DNA of 64,000 nucleotides, from positions 1 through 64,000 of the forward strand of contig KN832875.1 in NCBI GenBank assembly GCA_000827325.1, in the 5' to 3' direction. The position numbers were made by a program, and so were the translations under genes. This document shows positions 10,714 to 22,341 of this stretch, in pieces (within the stretch, counting starts at the first letter, position 1; every line of letters starts with the position of its first letter). The notes below the pieces were generated by a model that saw nothing but the letters and a program-made list of their open reading frames with translations, did not search any database and was not told the DNA's origin. This DNA comes from Oidiodendron maius Zn. Taxonomy: Eukaryota; Ascomycota; Leotiomycetes; Myxotrichaceae.

Positions 10714-12351
10714 ATGATTCCGAGTAGAGGACTCCGCTGGTCACGGCAGACCATAACCATATGCCGAGGCCGCCTAGACCTATTATCTGTTAGACATGTG
10801 CGACTTTAATTCCTAATAATCTCCTCCCTTGCTGACCTCTCCAGCACTCTTCACTTATCCGAAATGCGCCGGTACGATCTGGTCCACTTCTCTCCAAGAA
10901 TGGCGCATGGTCTTCTAGGATATTCACCAGAAATTTATTATCGGAAACCCCTTTAATACACAGTGCTTCTGGCATCCGCTTTGCCTCTACTGCTCCTGTC
11001 ACTGCTGCCGCGAGCTCTACGGTGGTCCCTAACCCTCCTCCTGAGGCCAGCGCAGCGACCCCAACTGAAGTTTTACCCTCCTCTCTTGACGGCGCTACGG
11101 AAATTAGTACAGAATCACTCCTCGATATCCCTGCACATATTGGATACCTGAAATCTCTGGGGCTGGACTACGGATGGGGTCCTACAGCATGCATGGAGTG
11201 GCTTCTGGAGCATATTCATGTGTATGCTGGGACACCCTGGTGGGTCTCGATATCTTTGGCGGCAGTTGCTATCCGTGTCGTCCTATTCAAGTCCTTCATC
11301 AATGCAGCGGACAATGCGGCAAGAATGCAAGCCGTTAAACCCATCACCGATCCCTTAACCAAGAAAATGATGGCTGCGAGAGGCGATCAGGTTGAGGTAT
11401 TACAGTTGCGGGCAGAAATTCAGGCCATTAATAAGAGGGCGGGGATAAAGATTTGGCGAAGCATGGTGCCCATGGTTCAAATATTTACTGGATATGGAAC
11501 ATTTGTGTTACTGAGAGCTATGGCAAAGCTGCCTGTGCCTGGTATGGATAGTGGCGGTGCGCTCTGGTTTCATAACCTGACCATTCCTGACCCTTATTTC
11601 ATCCTCCCTGTTACTACTGCATTGGCCCTTCACTGGGTCCTGAGGGTATGTTGCATTTCCCCCAATCTAGGTTTTGCGAATTTGTGAAGCTTCTAACCTG
11701 TCTAACACCTCACAGAAAGGCGGGGAGACAGCTTCAACAACAGCATCGCCACGGGCCATGAAGATTATGCAAGTAGCTCTTCCCACCGTTACACTCGCGG
11801 TGACAGGGTTTATGCCAGCCGCTGTCCAAATCTCATTCTTGGTTTCGGGCATTCTATCGTTGATCCAGGCTTCGTTGTTTAGAAGGCCGGCATTCCGCTC
11901 ATTCTTCAAGATGTATCCACTTCCGGCGAGCAATGTCAGCAGCACCAGTACTCCGAGCCCTTACAAGGGAACGATGAATGTGCGGGCACCCCTCACGCAG
12001 AGTGAGCTCAACAGCACATACCAGCAAAGCCGGTCCTCGACAACCGCCACGACCTCGAGTAAGCAAGGGAAGCTTCGTAAGTTTGTGACAGGCACGGTTC
12101 AGGGGGCTGCCAAGGACATCAAAACCACATTCACAGACGCAAAGCAAAGCGCCGTAGAACTAGCTGGCAAATCAAAAGACTCCATAGCACAAAGACAGGC
12201 GAAGAATGATCGAGCAACCGCGGCCGCGTACGAGGAGAAGCGCCAGAAGGAAATTGAACAGGAGCGGTATGAGCGTGAGAATTATAGGAGAACGCGGAGA
12301 GCATACATGCAGCAACAAAAGCAAGAAAGACAAGAAAGGCAGTCGCGGTGA
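10714..12351 (+). CDS. oxa1: mitochondrial inner-membrane insertase Oxa1
   Basis: Oxa1 (YidC/Alb3 family) inserts mitochondrially encoded and some imported proteins into the inner membrane. Three exons fit: 10714-10788, 10845-11645 and 11716-12351. The first exon (MIPSRGLRWSRQ) starts a basic, Ser-rich mitochondrial presequence that continues as RNLLSETPLIHSASG. An alternative donor at 10798 is also in phase and would add three residues. The membrane core has WWVSISLAAVAIRVVLF, a QAINKRAGIKIWRSMVPM loop, FTGYGTFVLLRAM, and after the second intron MKIMQVALPTVTLAVTGFMP. The C-terminal 110 residues are hydrophilic, strongly charged and coiled-coil-like (KEIEQERYERENYRR), as expected for the ribosome-binding tail. 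The first exon is inferred from frame and presequence character only. Confidence 0.9.
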
Positions 12352-14114
12352 GAGAGGGAGAGGGAGATATCAAGTGTAACTATCTTTGTATAAGTAATGC
12401 ATTGTATGTATATTTAGAAGAATAAAAATAAAGGATACGGCATCTCCGCCTCTTATAGGCGTTCGCTTCTCTGTTCTACTTCCACCAGTGGATTGATACC
12501 AAGCTATAGCAATTGTGATGTTTCATTCATTGGCTGATGTATACATTGGCACGTGATATGAACTCTCCAGACCCATGACTGGAAGCTAGAGAAGATGGCT
12601 AGATGGAAGGGAGCAAGAAACGAAACCAAATCATAATATTAGAAGGGACTGAGCGATCAATGGATGCAAACCAATTTATTGACTACGACACAGGACTATA
12701 TTGTGCTGTGCTGTCTTTCGCCGAACACGACAAGATATCTTGTACCGAAATGCCTAGGCGGGATCGTGACGTTGCAATTGTCACGCGACGCAAGGCCAGA
12801 AGCCATGCCCATATCAGAGTCAGTTCATCTGGAAAGGCTTGGAAGCGTTTGGCACCCCCAGAATGCACGTCACAGCCAGCGTTTAGAATAAACTACGCAT
12901 TTCCATTCGCAGGCACCCTGGGAACCGCTGCCCCAGCGCACTGGCCCATCGTCAAACACAGCTGGACGGCAACGGGGGTTTCAGCTAGAGGACGATCCCT
13001 ACGGCTGTTGGCCACGACTGGTCTTTGCGACCCTTATTGAACCTCTCCTGAACACCCTTAAGGATATTGACCACGGGCAGGTTCTACCAAGCGGACTGCG
13101 CAGGTGATGTTGAACATCCGCCAAAGGGTAGTATGGTTCTGTGGTCAGGATGTCAGTGGAATTGTCACTGGCCAGCGTCAAGATGACAATATTTCCCAAC
13201 CCGACAAAAGAAGGAGGATTCACGACCTCCGCTCTTTATGCTGCCCCTCGATGAGGTGATGTTGCCCGGCCGCCACCCTGTTCCATCGCCTCAACTTTCC
13301 CCTTCCCCTCAAACGAAGCCGGCTACCCCTTTGCCCCCTTTTGCGCTCCTGCAATCTTCCAATCGCGAACTCAGCCGTCTCTATCTCCTATCTCCCCAGA
13401 GAATCAGAGAATCGAGAACGCAGTCTTTGGCGCGCACTAGCTGGGTACCCTGTTCTAATGGTATCGTGAGAGTCGCACTTCTCTTTTGGGCCTTCTACTT
13501 TCGCACTCGCCTTCCATTTCGTCCCTTACTTCTTCCGTTGCCTCTCTACTCTTCTCTCCTCTCTCTTCAATTCTCTGTTGACTTCTTTCTTGTCACAGGT
13601 TGGCATTCATTCCTTTCTTGCATATACACTCCTTTTTGCGACGTGCCTAGGTCACGATTTAACGTTCTTTTTTCTGGGAGGAAATTGGGTGGAAAGTGAA
13701 CTTTGGGAGCCTGTGCCAGTCGAGAAGGATTGACAACGAAGGACGGGAAGCAAACCACACATTCCCGGATTGGAAACCTGTATGTGTGGTGCACTGGATT
13801 ATCCCGGAAGCGCATTCTTGGTCTATAAAGTGGAAGCAATTTGGTGCTGTAGTTGGGTGCTGCAGTCGCCGCATCAACCAGAAGTTTGGGGAAGCCAATC
13901 GCACTATAGTATTTCCTCATATCATTAGAAACAGTCGAACCTCAGCCGGGTTATTTGTCCTAGCGAATCGTCTGGAATAGTGGAAGACATTGAAGTGAAT
14001 TATCTGGATCTGGTGTTCTTGGATGAGCCTTGAAATTGGTCCATTTACAGCGACTACGGGAGCTGTTGCGCTTTTACTCAATCTGCGCCTTCGTCAAAAG
14101 TCTAGCTGCCTAGC
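12352..14114. other. intergenic, long 5' region of the DUF1996 gene
   Basis: About 1.76 kb. Several ORFs of 60-153 codons exist but none shows a recognisable domain. 13250-13600 is strongly pyrimidine-rich on the plus strand, which is common in fungal promoters and long 5' leaders, so part of this may be leader of the gene at 14115. Confidence 0.5.
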
Positions 14115-15864
14115 ATGCGACGCTCTGGTTCGGCCTTTGCCTTAAAGACTGTCCTTGTCCTGGCTCTTGCCCGGAATGCATTTGCATTCTGGCGCATGCC
14201 ATGCCGGTCCCGATCTGGCTTGGCTCGCTTGGATCCTTTATTGTCCCCAGACGGTGTCTCTATACATGTTCATGCCATTCATGGCTCATCTGGTGAGTAA
14301 TCTTTTCAGCTACAAACCTATACATACAGCAGCCAGGGGTTGCACATATAAGAGTGGTTTCAATATACTTCCCAGGTTCAACTTGCTAACCACCTTCAAA
14401 ACTGTAGGCTTCTCTGAATCTTCTGGTAGCAGTGATCTTATTGCTGGTGAATGTACCTCTTGTCAGGTCTCTCAGGATAAGTCCGCTTATTGGACCCCTG
14501 CCCTTTACTTTCAGCATGCTACGACTGGTGAGTTTGAGCTAGTTCAACAAGTTGGTGGTATGCTTGCGTGAGTTTCCCTAATTTGTTTTTATCCTCCCTT
14601 CTCCATCTAAGAACTTATTCCGCCGACGCTCCTTCTACCGAGAAAAGGAGAGCGAGCATACGCCTTTACCATCAAGCATCTCATCCCACCCGCAGTTTAG
14701 GGATTAAAATAAGGCTGCCTAATCACCCTTGCTTACAATTGTCAGATACTACCTTCTTTATCCCAACGCTGGCGAGACAATCGTTGAACCTTTCCCTACC
14801 GGTTTCTCTATGATTGCAGGCGATACATACCAACGCAACTTCACCTACCCAGTTCCAGACATTCCGAAGTCCAATTGGAACGTAGCACCTTACAATACGC
14901 AAGAGTTCCTTCGTCAAGCCGCTCTTGGATTCAACTGCCTCGATTATTCCAAGGACCCTGAAGGATCTCTCTTTCGCCACTTCCTACCTGACAAGGCGTA
15001 CCTTGATGCCAACTGCACAGACGGCATCCGCTTGGAGCTTATGTTTCCTAGTTGCTGGAATGGATCAACAAACTCTCTCGACTATAAATCCCATGTCGCA
15101 TACCCTTCCGAGGTTATGACGGGCGATTGTCCTCCTGAATATCCCAAACGTCTAGTTTCTCTGTTTTACGAGACTATCTGGAATACTTATGAGTTTGTGG
15201 GTGTCGATGGTCAATTCATGATTTCTAATGGTGACCCTACTGGTAGGCTCAAGTTCTTCTATTCGCCTTCGATCACTAACATAGCGTAGGCTATGGTTAC
15301 CATGGCGATTTCATTATGGGATGGGACGAGGACTTTCTCCGTTCCGCTGTAAACACCTGTACTAATCTCTCTGGCGAGATTACCGACTGCCCTCTGTTTA
15401 CCATTCAAGATCCCTCTGTCTACGGCAATTGTAACATCACTGAGCCCGCCGCATTAGTCTCGGAGAATGTTCTCAACCCTGTTGGTTCATTGCCTGGAAA
15501 TGTACCTATTGCCTCTGGTCCAGCATATGCAAAGCTTGCCGCTGCTCCTTCTGAAGCAGCCAAGCCTGCAGTTCCGGCCAAAGCTATCCCTGCCCCGACC
15601 ACCGCTGCAGCAGCTTCCGATTCCAGTACGACGACCAAGACCACGACCACAACTTCAATTTCGACGGTCACCGTGGCTCCTCCACCTCTTCCCACCCCTA
15701 GTGTTTCGTACTATAGCACTGAGTATCATACTACTGGCCAGATTGTACACGAGGTCCTATGGGTCGAAGATGTGGTTACGGTAACTGAGCAAGTCACTGC
15801 CGCCATGGGTCTCTATGCTCGCGACCACGTGCATAGACATCGGCAGTTCAATCATCACAACTGA
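14115..15864 (+). CDS. secreted DUF1996 protein
   Basis: Predicted extracellular protein of the fungal DUF1996 family; the biochemical function is unknown. Four exons: 14115-14292, 14408-14567, 14746-15242 and 15290-15864 (469 aa), all phases consistent. An N-terminal hydrophobic stretch (ALKTVLVLALARNAFA) is a likely signal peptide. The domain opens with DPLLSPDGVSIHVHAIHGSS and continues with CTSCQVSQDKSAYWTPALYF, a Tyr/Trp- and Cys-rich core, YPSEVMTGDCPPEYPKRL and GYHGDFIMGWDEDFL. The tail is an Ala/Pro/Ser/Thr-rich linker (TTTKTTTTTSISTV) likely to be O-glycosylated, ending in a basic His-rich peptide. No carbohydrate-binding WSC module is visible. Confidence 0.88.
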
Positions 15865-16383
15865 GAAACGTGGCGGAGTTGAAAATGCCTAACTGTGCAT
15901 AAGCTAATAGGTTCAGATTTTTGTGGCTTGTAATCGGATGCATGTTGAATTCTTGAGGATCGTGTAATTTTGTTTCGTTTGCATCTCGTCTACCCGCTTG
16001 CTTGCATGATGGTTGAATATCAGAGATCGGTATGAGGTTGCATCTGCATTGCCGTATGAACTATGTGTGTGTAGTTCTCATGTGTAGATACCTGTATAAT
16101 TTTGCTTAAATATTCTTGACTTAAATCGGGGCAAAACCAGCCTGCTTATACCTGTAGTCTTTTTGGCACTTCCTGGGTTCCTTCTCGTTCGCGGATGAAG
16201 GTAGAAGCGCTTGATGTGCAATTTATCCGGATTTGATTAAACGTACTTGATCACTAAAATTCGAGCAGGTAGGTATGCAATAATGATATTTTAGTTCTGA
16301 ACCCCTGGGTATTTTTCCATCAACGCCATATATCTATAATCCAATCTATGCTCCAGCAATTGCTATATATGCGATTCATATAC
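15865..16383. other. intergenic between convergent genes
   Basis: 519 bp of 3' flank for the DUF1996 gene and gtr1. It is TG/AT-rich and holds no supported gene. Confidence 0.5.
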
Positions 16384-17646
16384 TTAGGCAGCCACCTCTC
16401 CGGTGGCTCCACGATCCGTACCTCTCTTGGCTGGAGAATCCAGTTCTTCGAACTGCTGACGGGCGATATAGCAGTTCTCCATGGCGGAATTGAATCTCTC
16501 TTCGCCTGGGGGCAGAATGACGGCCAAATAGGTATTAGTGGTGAATTTAATGATGAACATGGAGAAAATATTGAGCTTGAGTTCGAAGAGAGAGAATTGT
16601 TCGGCTGATTTAGGAGTACCAGTATAGCGACTAGTGCTCTGCTTAAAGTTTTTGATAATGTTGCTGAGGCGCTCGAAACGATCAGTGGTAGGATTCTGGC
16701 CGCCGACGTCTGAGCACCAGCTAGAGACTACTAAGAAGGATGAGCGCTCGAACAATAAGACTTCCTCTGCCATTATTATCTTTCCTAGCGAACCCAGGTG
16801 CTTCTCGATTTGATCTAAGTTAGGAACCAAGTCGTGGATAATCTCTGCCCAAGCCTTGTATAGTGACTGGTCCCAAATGGAGGTAGCGAAAGGGATAGGG
16901 CTGAAGGAGTCAGACTTCGCTTCAATAAGGGAGACACGATCACTGTATATCTCTTCGCGCTGATTTGGGACAACGAGGTCCATCTTGTGGACGAGGATGT
17001 ATACACTCGCAGTTGGAGAAAATTGGCTGAGAGCGCCGATGATAGAGCGGTATGTTAAGAGGTCTCGGTCGAAGTCTCTGGATTCGATATCAAAGACGTA
17101 TATAAGTACACCGACGTTCGAGAAGACATGCTGGCGTTGTTGAGAGAGGTAATTTTCCATAAATGCATCTTGGCTACGGGGATTAGCGGCCATCTCCTAA
17201 GATGTTGGCATTGAAGGGATATTTAACAGGAGAATCAATTTAAGGCAATAAATGGTAGCCATAACTGAAATCTCAGCAGCGAGAAGTCCAAGTGCATGAT
17301 ACTATGTCAAAAGTCCAAGATACCAGCACTAAAGGCACGAGCCCAAATTTGGAGACTGCATATCGGGCGAAACATGGAAAAAAAGATCTTACCCTCCACA
17401 GTCCCAAAGGTTGAGAGTTAAATTGCCCAAGAATTTGACGTGGCTAAGGTCTACATCAATCGTCGCTCCCAATCGCCTAGTGTCTTTGGCCACATAGTTG
17501 CTGAAGATGATGCTTCGCATGGAGCTCTTGCCAGAGCCCGACTTGCCCATTAACAGGACCTTCTTCTTCTTCTGCTTCCGCGGCTCGGAGACGGGTGAGG
17601 AGGCCGCGCCGTCATCATGAATGCTCAGGTTGCTCATATGCTCCAT
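16384..17646 (-). CDS. gtr1: Rag-type GTPase Gtr1
   Basis: Gtr1 (RagA/B) forms a heterodimer with Gtr2 on the vacuole and signals amino-acid supply to TORC1. Two exons on the minus strand: 17646-17393 and 17173-16384 (347 aa). The P-loop GKSGSGKS lies at residues 34-41, after a basic KKKK patch; switch I includes [15 protein letters not shown]; the DxxG-type motif is WDCGGQ, split by the intron; and HKMD replaces the usual NKxD, as is normal for RagA/Gtr1. The C-terminal roadblock-like half ([13 protein letters not shown]-type, then SMFIIKFT) is present. The 219-nt intron is long for this window. Acidic and basic tails flank the core. The family call is firm. Confidence 0.92.
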
Positions 17647-19658
17647 GTTGGTAGTCGTGAGCAGAATCTTAGGCTGATTGTGTATGTGGTCGTCCGAACT
17701 GGACCCGCAGTACTGTACCGTATCCCGACGTCAATCCAATTTGATTAGATAGACAATCACGTGGAAGAACAGCCCTTTGTTTAAAATGGCAGGCGGTAAG
17801 ATGCCTCACTGAATTCTGCCGGAATCTCGCTTACTTCCATTCCCCCTTTGAAACGTCCTCTCCACCCTTTTGATTTCCAAGAAACAACTATCCTTCTCAG
17901 AGCAGTAGAAACACTAACGATTATTATGTTCCATGGCAACTCCATTAAAGCAACGCAATTCCTCCTGATGGGTACAGCTGCAACTCCTTCCCAGTGATAT
18001 CCGCGGGGTCGGCTCCAGCTACTACAGCTATTTCCTCTCTAGCCACCAGATTCCTCTCTAAGGCATCCTGCTTTGGTGGAGCTCTCCAACCGGCCTAACT
18101 CTGCGACACTGCCGATAATTCTGGGAGGGAGCGGGTAAATAGAGATGGAAGCGCCTGGAGTTTGCGTGGTGCTGCTGAGTTTGGGATCAGGAACAGCTGC
18201 CCCAATATAGACAGTAGGGGTGGCCATAAATAATATGTTACTCATTCACTCCTAACCCTAAATGTTCTTTACCTCTCTCACATGGCTATCAATGGCCAAT
18301 ATCTAAATAGTATTTAGGATAACTACACATGCAAAACTTTTAATTCCTGATCGTCATGGGTTACAAACATTGGTAAAGTCACATGCTTCTATAGTATATT
18401 CTGAAGAGCCATCTTTACCACTTTGCGTACCACGAAGTTCTAGTTGACATATACTATTAAATAATATGAGAAGAAGACTTGTAATTCAGGAAGACGGGTT
18501 GGAGTTTAGAATACTAAGTTGTAAGTGCGACTTTATAAAGATTTCCAAGTCCTTAATGTTATGAAGACCGTTTCCTATATTCCCGTCACTATTTTCTTAA
18601 CATCTATTTCTAACAGATATTTTCTATTGAGAGCCCCTAGATGGTGCTAAATCTTGATATATGAGCAAACTTGCTTCCTTTTATATCCATCACACAACAT
18701 CAATATTGCTTTACCATGTCGCCCAAGGAGAAACTGCCTGCCTGTCAATATCTCTCCATCTGTAAGTTTAATTCTTGTAATGTAGCCATTTATCTCCCTT
18801 TACGCATAGAAGTAATTACTCAATTAGATATATCAGTATCAAAATCTATATTGTCCGGACCACTAGCCATAAAATGATTGTATTAAATAGAATCTACTTT
18901 TGACTTTGGCCATAGAACCACATCTTACTCCTGACATAAAGGGCATTTTTAATCGCCATATATGTCTATCCTGTATCCTCTCTAGACACCTTTCTCTGCC
19001 ATCTCGTACACTAACTGATGTTGGAATAACTAGTGCCAAGTCGGAATCTCAAAAAATGACAACGTCTTTCTACAGACACCAGTTTCCATCTGCAAATCGC
19101 ATGCCAGAATACCATTCTATTTTATATCTTGTAAATATGTACTACTCATATTGCTTCTCTTCTTTGTGAAATGCGAGACGCATTCTCGTTTGCTCAATGG
19201 CCTCCGTGTTGCGATGACCTAGTAGAAAGACTTCAAATATGAACTGTACTTGCATGCGTATCATGCTCTTTGCAATTTTTAATTATCAGCTTATCTTATT
19301 ACTAGATTGCCTATCTAGATGATGTTTATTTGCATGCCTGTGCGAGGCACTGCAAGGTTCTGTGTTGATAAAGGAAATCCATTCTTCTCTTTAGCGTTTG
19401 AGCACAGGTTTTCAGGTCAAAGGTTCACTATTATTATATCCTTTTGCTCTAGGTTTGCTTAATCAATTCACTACTTCAGTCACTGTGAGATAGCAACTCG
19501 TTAACTGGTTTCGATCTATCCTTTAGTTTGACACGCTTCTCGTTCACCCTGGAGAAACTGTCACAACATAAGCCATTACGAAGCAACGCCTTCACGGTTT
19601 GGTTCTTTGCTAATAATTTGTCTCGTACAAGTTCTCAGCCTTACTTCATTGATCAGCC
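17647..19658. other. intergenic, no supported gene
   Basis: About 2 kb between divergent gtr1 and the SET/MYND gene. 18250-19650 is AT-rich with scattered stops in all frames. A short minus-strand ORF at 18039-18245 has no recognisable domain. I looked for transposon ends and tRNA A/B boxes and found none. Confidence 0.5.
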
Positions 19659-22053
19659 ATGGTCCTAATACCAGCGTCCACTCAGCCTTCCAGGGGCGGA
19701 AGGAGAGCACCGGCGGATCCTATTTCCACCCCGCGCCAGACTTCTCTCTCAGGGACCCAATTCTCCTCATCTTCAGATCTGGAAGAAACAAAAACTGTCG
19801 TTGACTCTCACCCCGCGCTGATTAAAGAGCACAGCCACGTTCAATCAAAGAACAAGATCGCTGACGGTCTTGCATCCCTTTACGATGAACCTAACGCGGA
19901 GATTTGCGGGTTTGTGTGTGAGAAAAAGACTATAAATGAGAACTCAAAAATCAAACATGAATGTCCTACTGCGATTGAAAGCACTCCTGCGGATAAATTG
20001 CCCAGCACAACAAATAACGTTCCCGTTGAGGCTGCGCAAATATTAGATAAAGCAGGCTACGCTAGCAGCCTTGCCCTAACTCCTCATACCTTTATAATTG
20101 AGGAGATTTATCTGAGGCTAGTTGAGCGATGTGTCACAGTATCATATGAATGGATAGGCTCCGGCCCGTTCAAGATCAAAGATGGACTGAAGCTTCAAAG
20201 AAAAGTATGTAGCTTAGCTTTCACTTGGATACGGTCCAAAGATGTCTCCTTGGTGCATGCAATCAACTAACATGGTTATATAGGGCGAGCTGAAGGGAAT
20301 TATTGAGTACCGTAACGCCCTTGTTCACGACTTAATTGATTCGCCTTACCACCCTGAACTCTACATTAACCTCAGCGGTGTCGACAACAAGCTTGGGTTT
20401 TGTGACATCGGTGCTGCTAATGCTCATCGAGCACTTGTCTTGGTTAGAGCAGGGCTTAATATTGATAAAAGCACATTTCCAAAGAGCCTGGGCTCTGACG
20501 TCCGTAGATGCATGGCATCTCGCACTGCTGGGAATGATCTCTCGGTCATTAGCGAACTGCGCCTGCTGCATGTCAGGGCTTTCCATGAACTTCTACTCAA
20601 TTTACTAGACTCAGGAGCGTTCTGGGAGGGTTTGCAGGTAGCAAAGGAGGCTCTGAGGCTTTTCCCAAAAGATAAGGGCCTCATCGAGACTGAATTCAGC
20701 TTGAAAGAGGCTTTTATCGGCAAATGCAGAGCTACGGAAGCGATTGATGGAGAAACGGTGCAAATCGAGGACATTGAGGCTATCGCAGATCATAATCGCC
20801 AAGGAAGCGTATACCAGAAGCTTTATCCTTGGCTTGACAAGACACTTTATTCCAGACCTGAGGCCGTGGTCAAGGAGGTGAACCGCACCTTTGGAGCTGT
20901 CAACTGCGAAGTAAGACGAGTTAATTTTGGAGGAGAGCTTGGGAGGGCGAAGAAGAAGACAAAAAGTCAGGATACTGGACCTCTTGGGGTTTTTGCTACT
21001 AAGAATATACGCCAAGGAGAGCTACTTATGGTAGACAAGGGCTTTATGACGATGTCGGATGTTCCTTCGAGTCATGTCGTTCATTGCGATGCCTGCCATG
21101 CCTCCCTTCTTGCACCATATGTGCATCCCTCCAGCATCATTAAACCAAGTTGCTGCGGGAAGGTTGCTTACTGCAGCAAGGAGTGCTATGAGGCTGCTTC
21201 AAAAGGCTACCATAGTATAGTATGTGGAAAAGATGTCGACTGGCTATATCAAGACGCCAAAGGCAAGTACAGCAAAAGAGCGGCAAGGGGACATTTGCTG
21301 GGACTCCTATTTCTCCGTCTTATGTCCATCGTCCTCTTCGACAGATGTTCCCAAGAAGCAGCAGGGCAAAAGCCTCCTCACCCACTTCAACATCCTCTTA
21401 TTGTACGCATGACCGCCAACTACCCTCCGCCATCCGCACTTCATCAAAAGCACTGTTCGCCTTGGATATATTCCGATAGCGTCGTTGCGACCTATCGCAT
21501 TCTTAAGGAGCTTGGTGTGAACGTTTTCACAACCCCTGAATTTGAACCGGCAATCATTCAAACGATCTGCTGGCGTCTATTAAATAATTCCAATTCGTCA
21601 ATTATCAATCTCTCACCTGATGGTGCTCTGAACAAATCTTCCTCTACAACGCTCAAGTGCAGCCGAAACGACAAAGAGGAAGTGCACATGATGTCTCTGG
21701 GTTCCAATTATCTCTTCTTCAACCACAGTTGCGAGCCGAATGTCGACTGGCATGGCTCAAACCCAAATCCATGGGTCGGGATCTCTTATCTCACGGGCTT
21801 CGATGGCGAGATCCTGAAACCTGGCTGTGGAGCTATTTGGTGCCGTGCCATTCGAGATGTGAAAAAGGACGAGCAACTCAAAATTAGCTATGTTGGCGAT
21901 GCAGCTGGAGAGGACGAAACAGGTAGGAAGAAGAAGCGTTACATGCTTGAGAAATGGTTTGATGGAGGCTGTGGCTGCAGAATTTGCGAGCGTGAAGATG
22001 AAGAGGATGGCCATGATAATGGTCAGAACGAAGAAGACAACGGGGATAAGTGA
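19659..22053 (+). CDS. SET-domain protein with MYND-like zinc finger
   Basis: Predicted lysine methyltransferase-like protein of the SET/MYND type; the substrate is unknown. Two exons: 19659-20204 and 20284-22053 (771 aa). The N-terminal 180 residues are Ser/Thr-rich and probably disordered. A helical, TPR-like region follows (AFHELLLNLLDSGAFWEGLQ and neighbours). The SET domain begins at GPLGVFATKNIRQGELL; it is interrupted by a Cys/His cluster near 448-495 (HCDACHASL, CCGKVAYCSKECY, HSIVCG) that matches a MYND-like zinc finger. NHSCEPN near residue 660 is the cofactor-binding motif, and ISYVGD plus a post-SET CGCRICE follow. All catalytic motifs look intact. The Glu/Asp/Asn-rich tail is low complexity. 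Confidence 0.85.
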
Positions 22054-22341
22054 GTTGATAGGACTTTTTACGCCGATGCACGAGCTCATCTGATAGTCTG
22101 CACGCGGTGATACAAATGCATGGGACAAAATAGGACGCGTATTGAGATTCGCTCGGAATCTTTAGTTTTGCGTTGATTTATGATAGGCAGACAGAAACCA
22201 TCAACTATGTAGTCCCCTTAAACTACCAAAAATCAAGATCGTTCAATTTAAAATCAGTGACATCTTGACTCTGCCGTAATATTTTTTTTTCCAAATATTT
22301 AAGCTCCATACCACAAAATTTTGTGATTGGAGATGTTTAGT

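Noticed and set aside
12603-13040. 145-codon plus-strand ORF in the gap after oxa1
   Set aside because: No domain, no signal peptide, no plausible splice partners, and an overlapping ORF in another frame is equally long.
13238-13699. 153-codon plus-strand ORF upstream of the DUF1996 gene
   Set aside because: Its composition follows the pyrimidine-rich DNA (Leu, Ser, Pro, Phe) and it more likely belongs to a promoter or long leader.
17786-17815. MAGGK start resembling histone H2A.Z
   Set aside because: After MAGGKMPH there is a stop, and no splice leads to histone-fold sequence.
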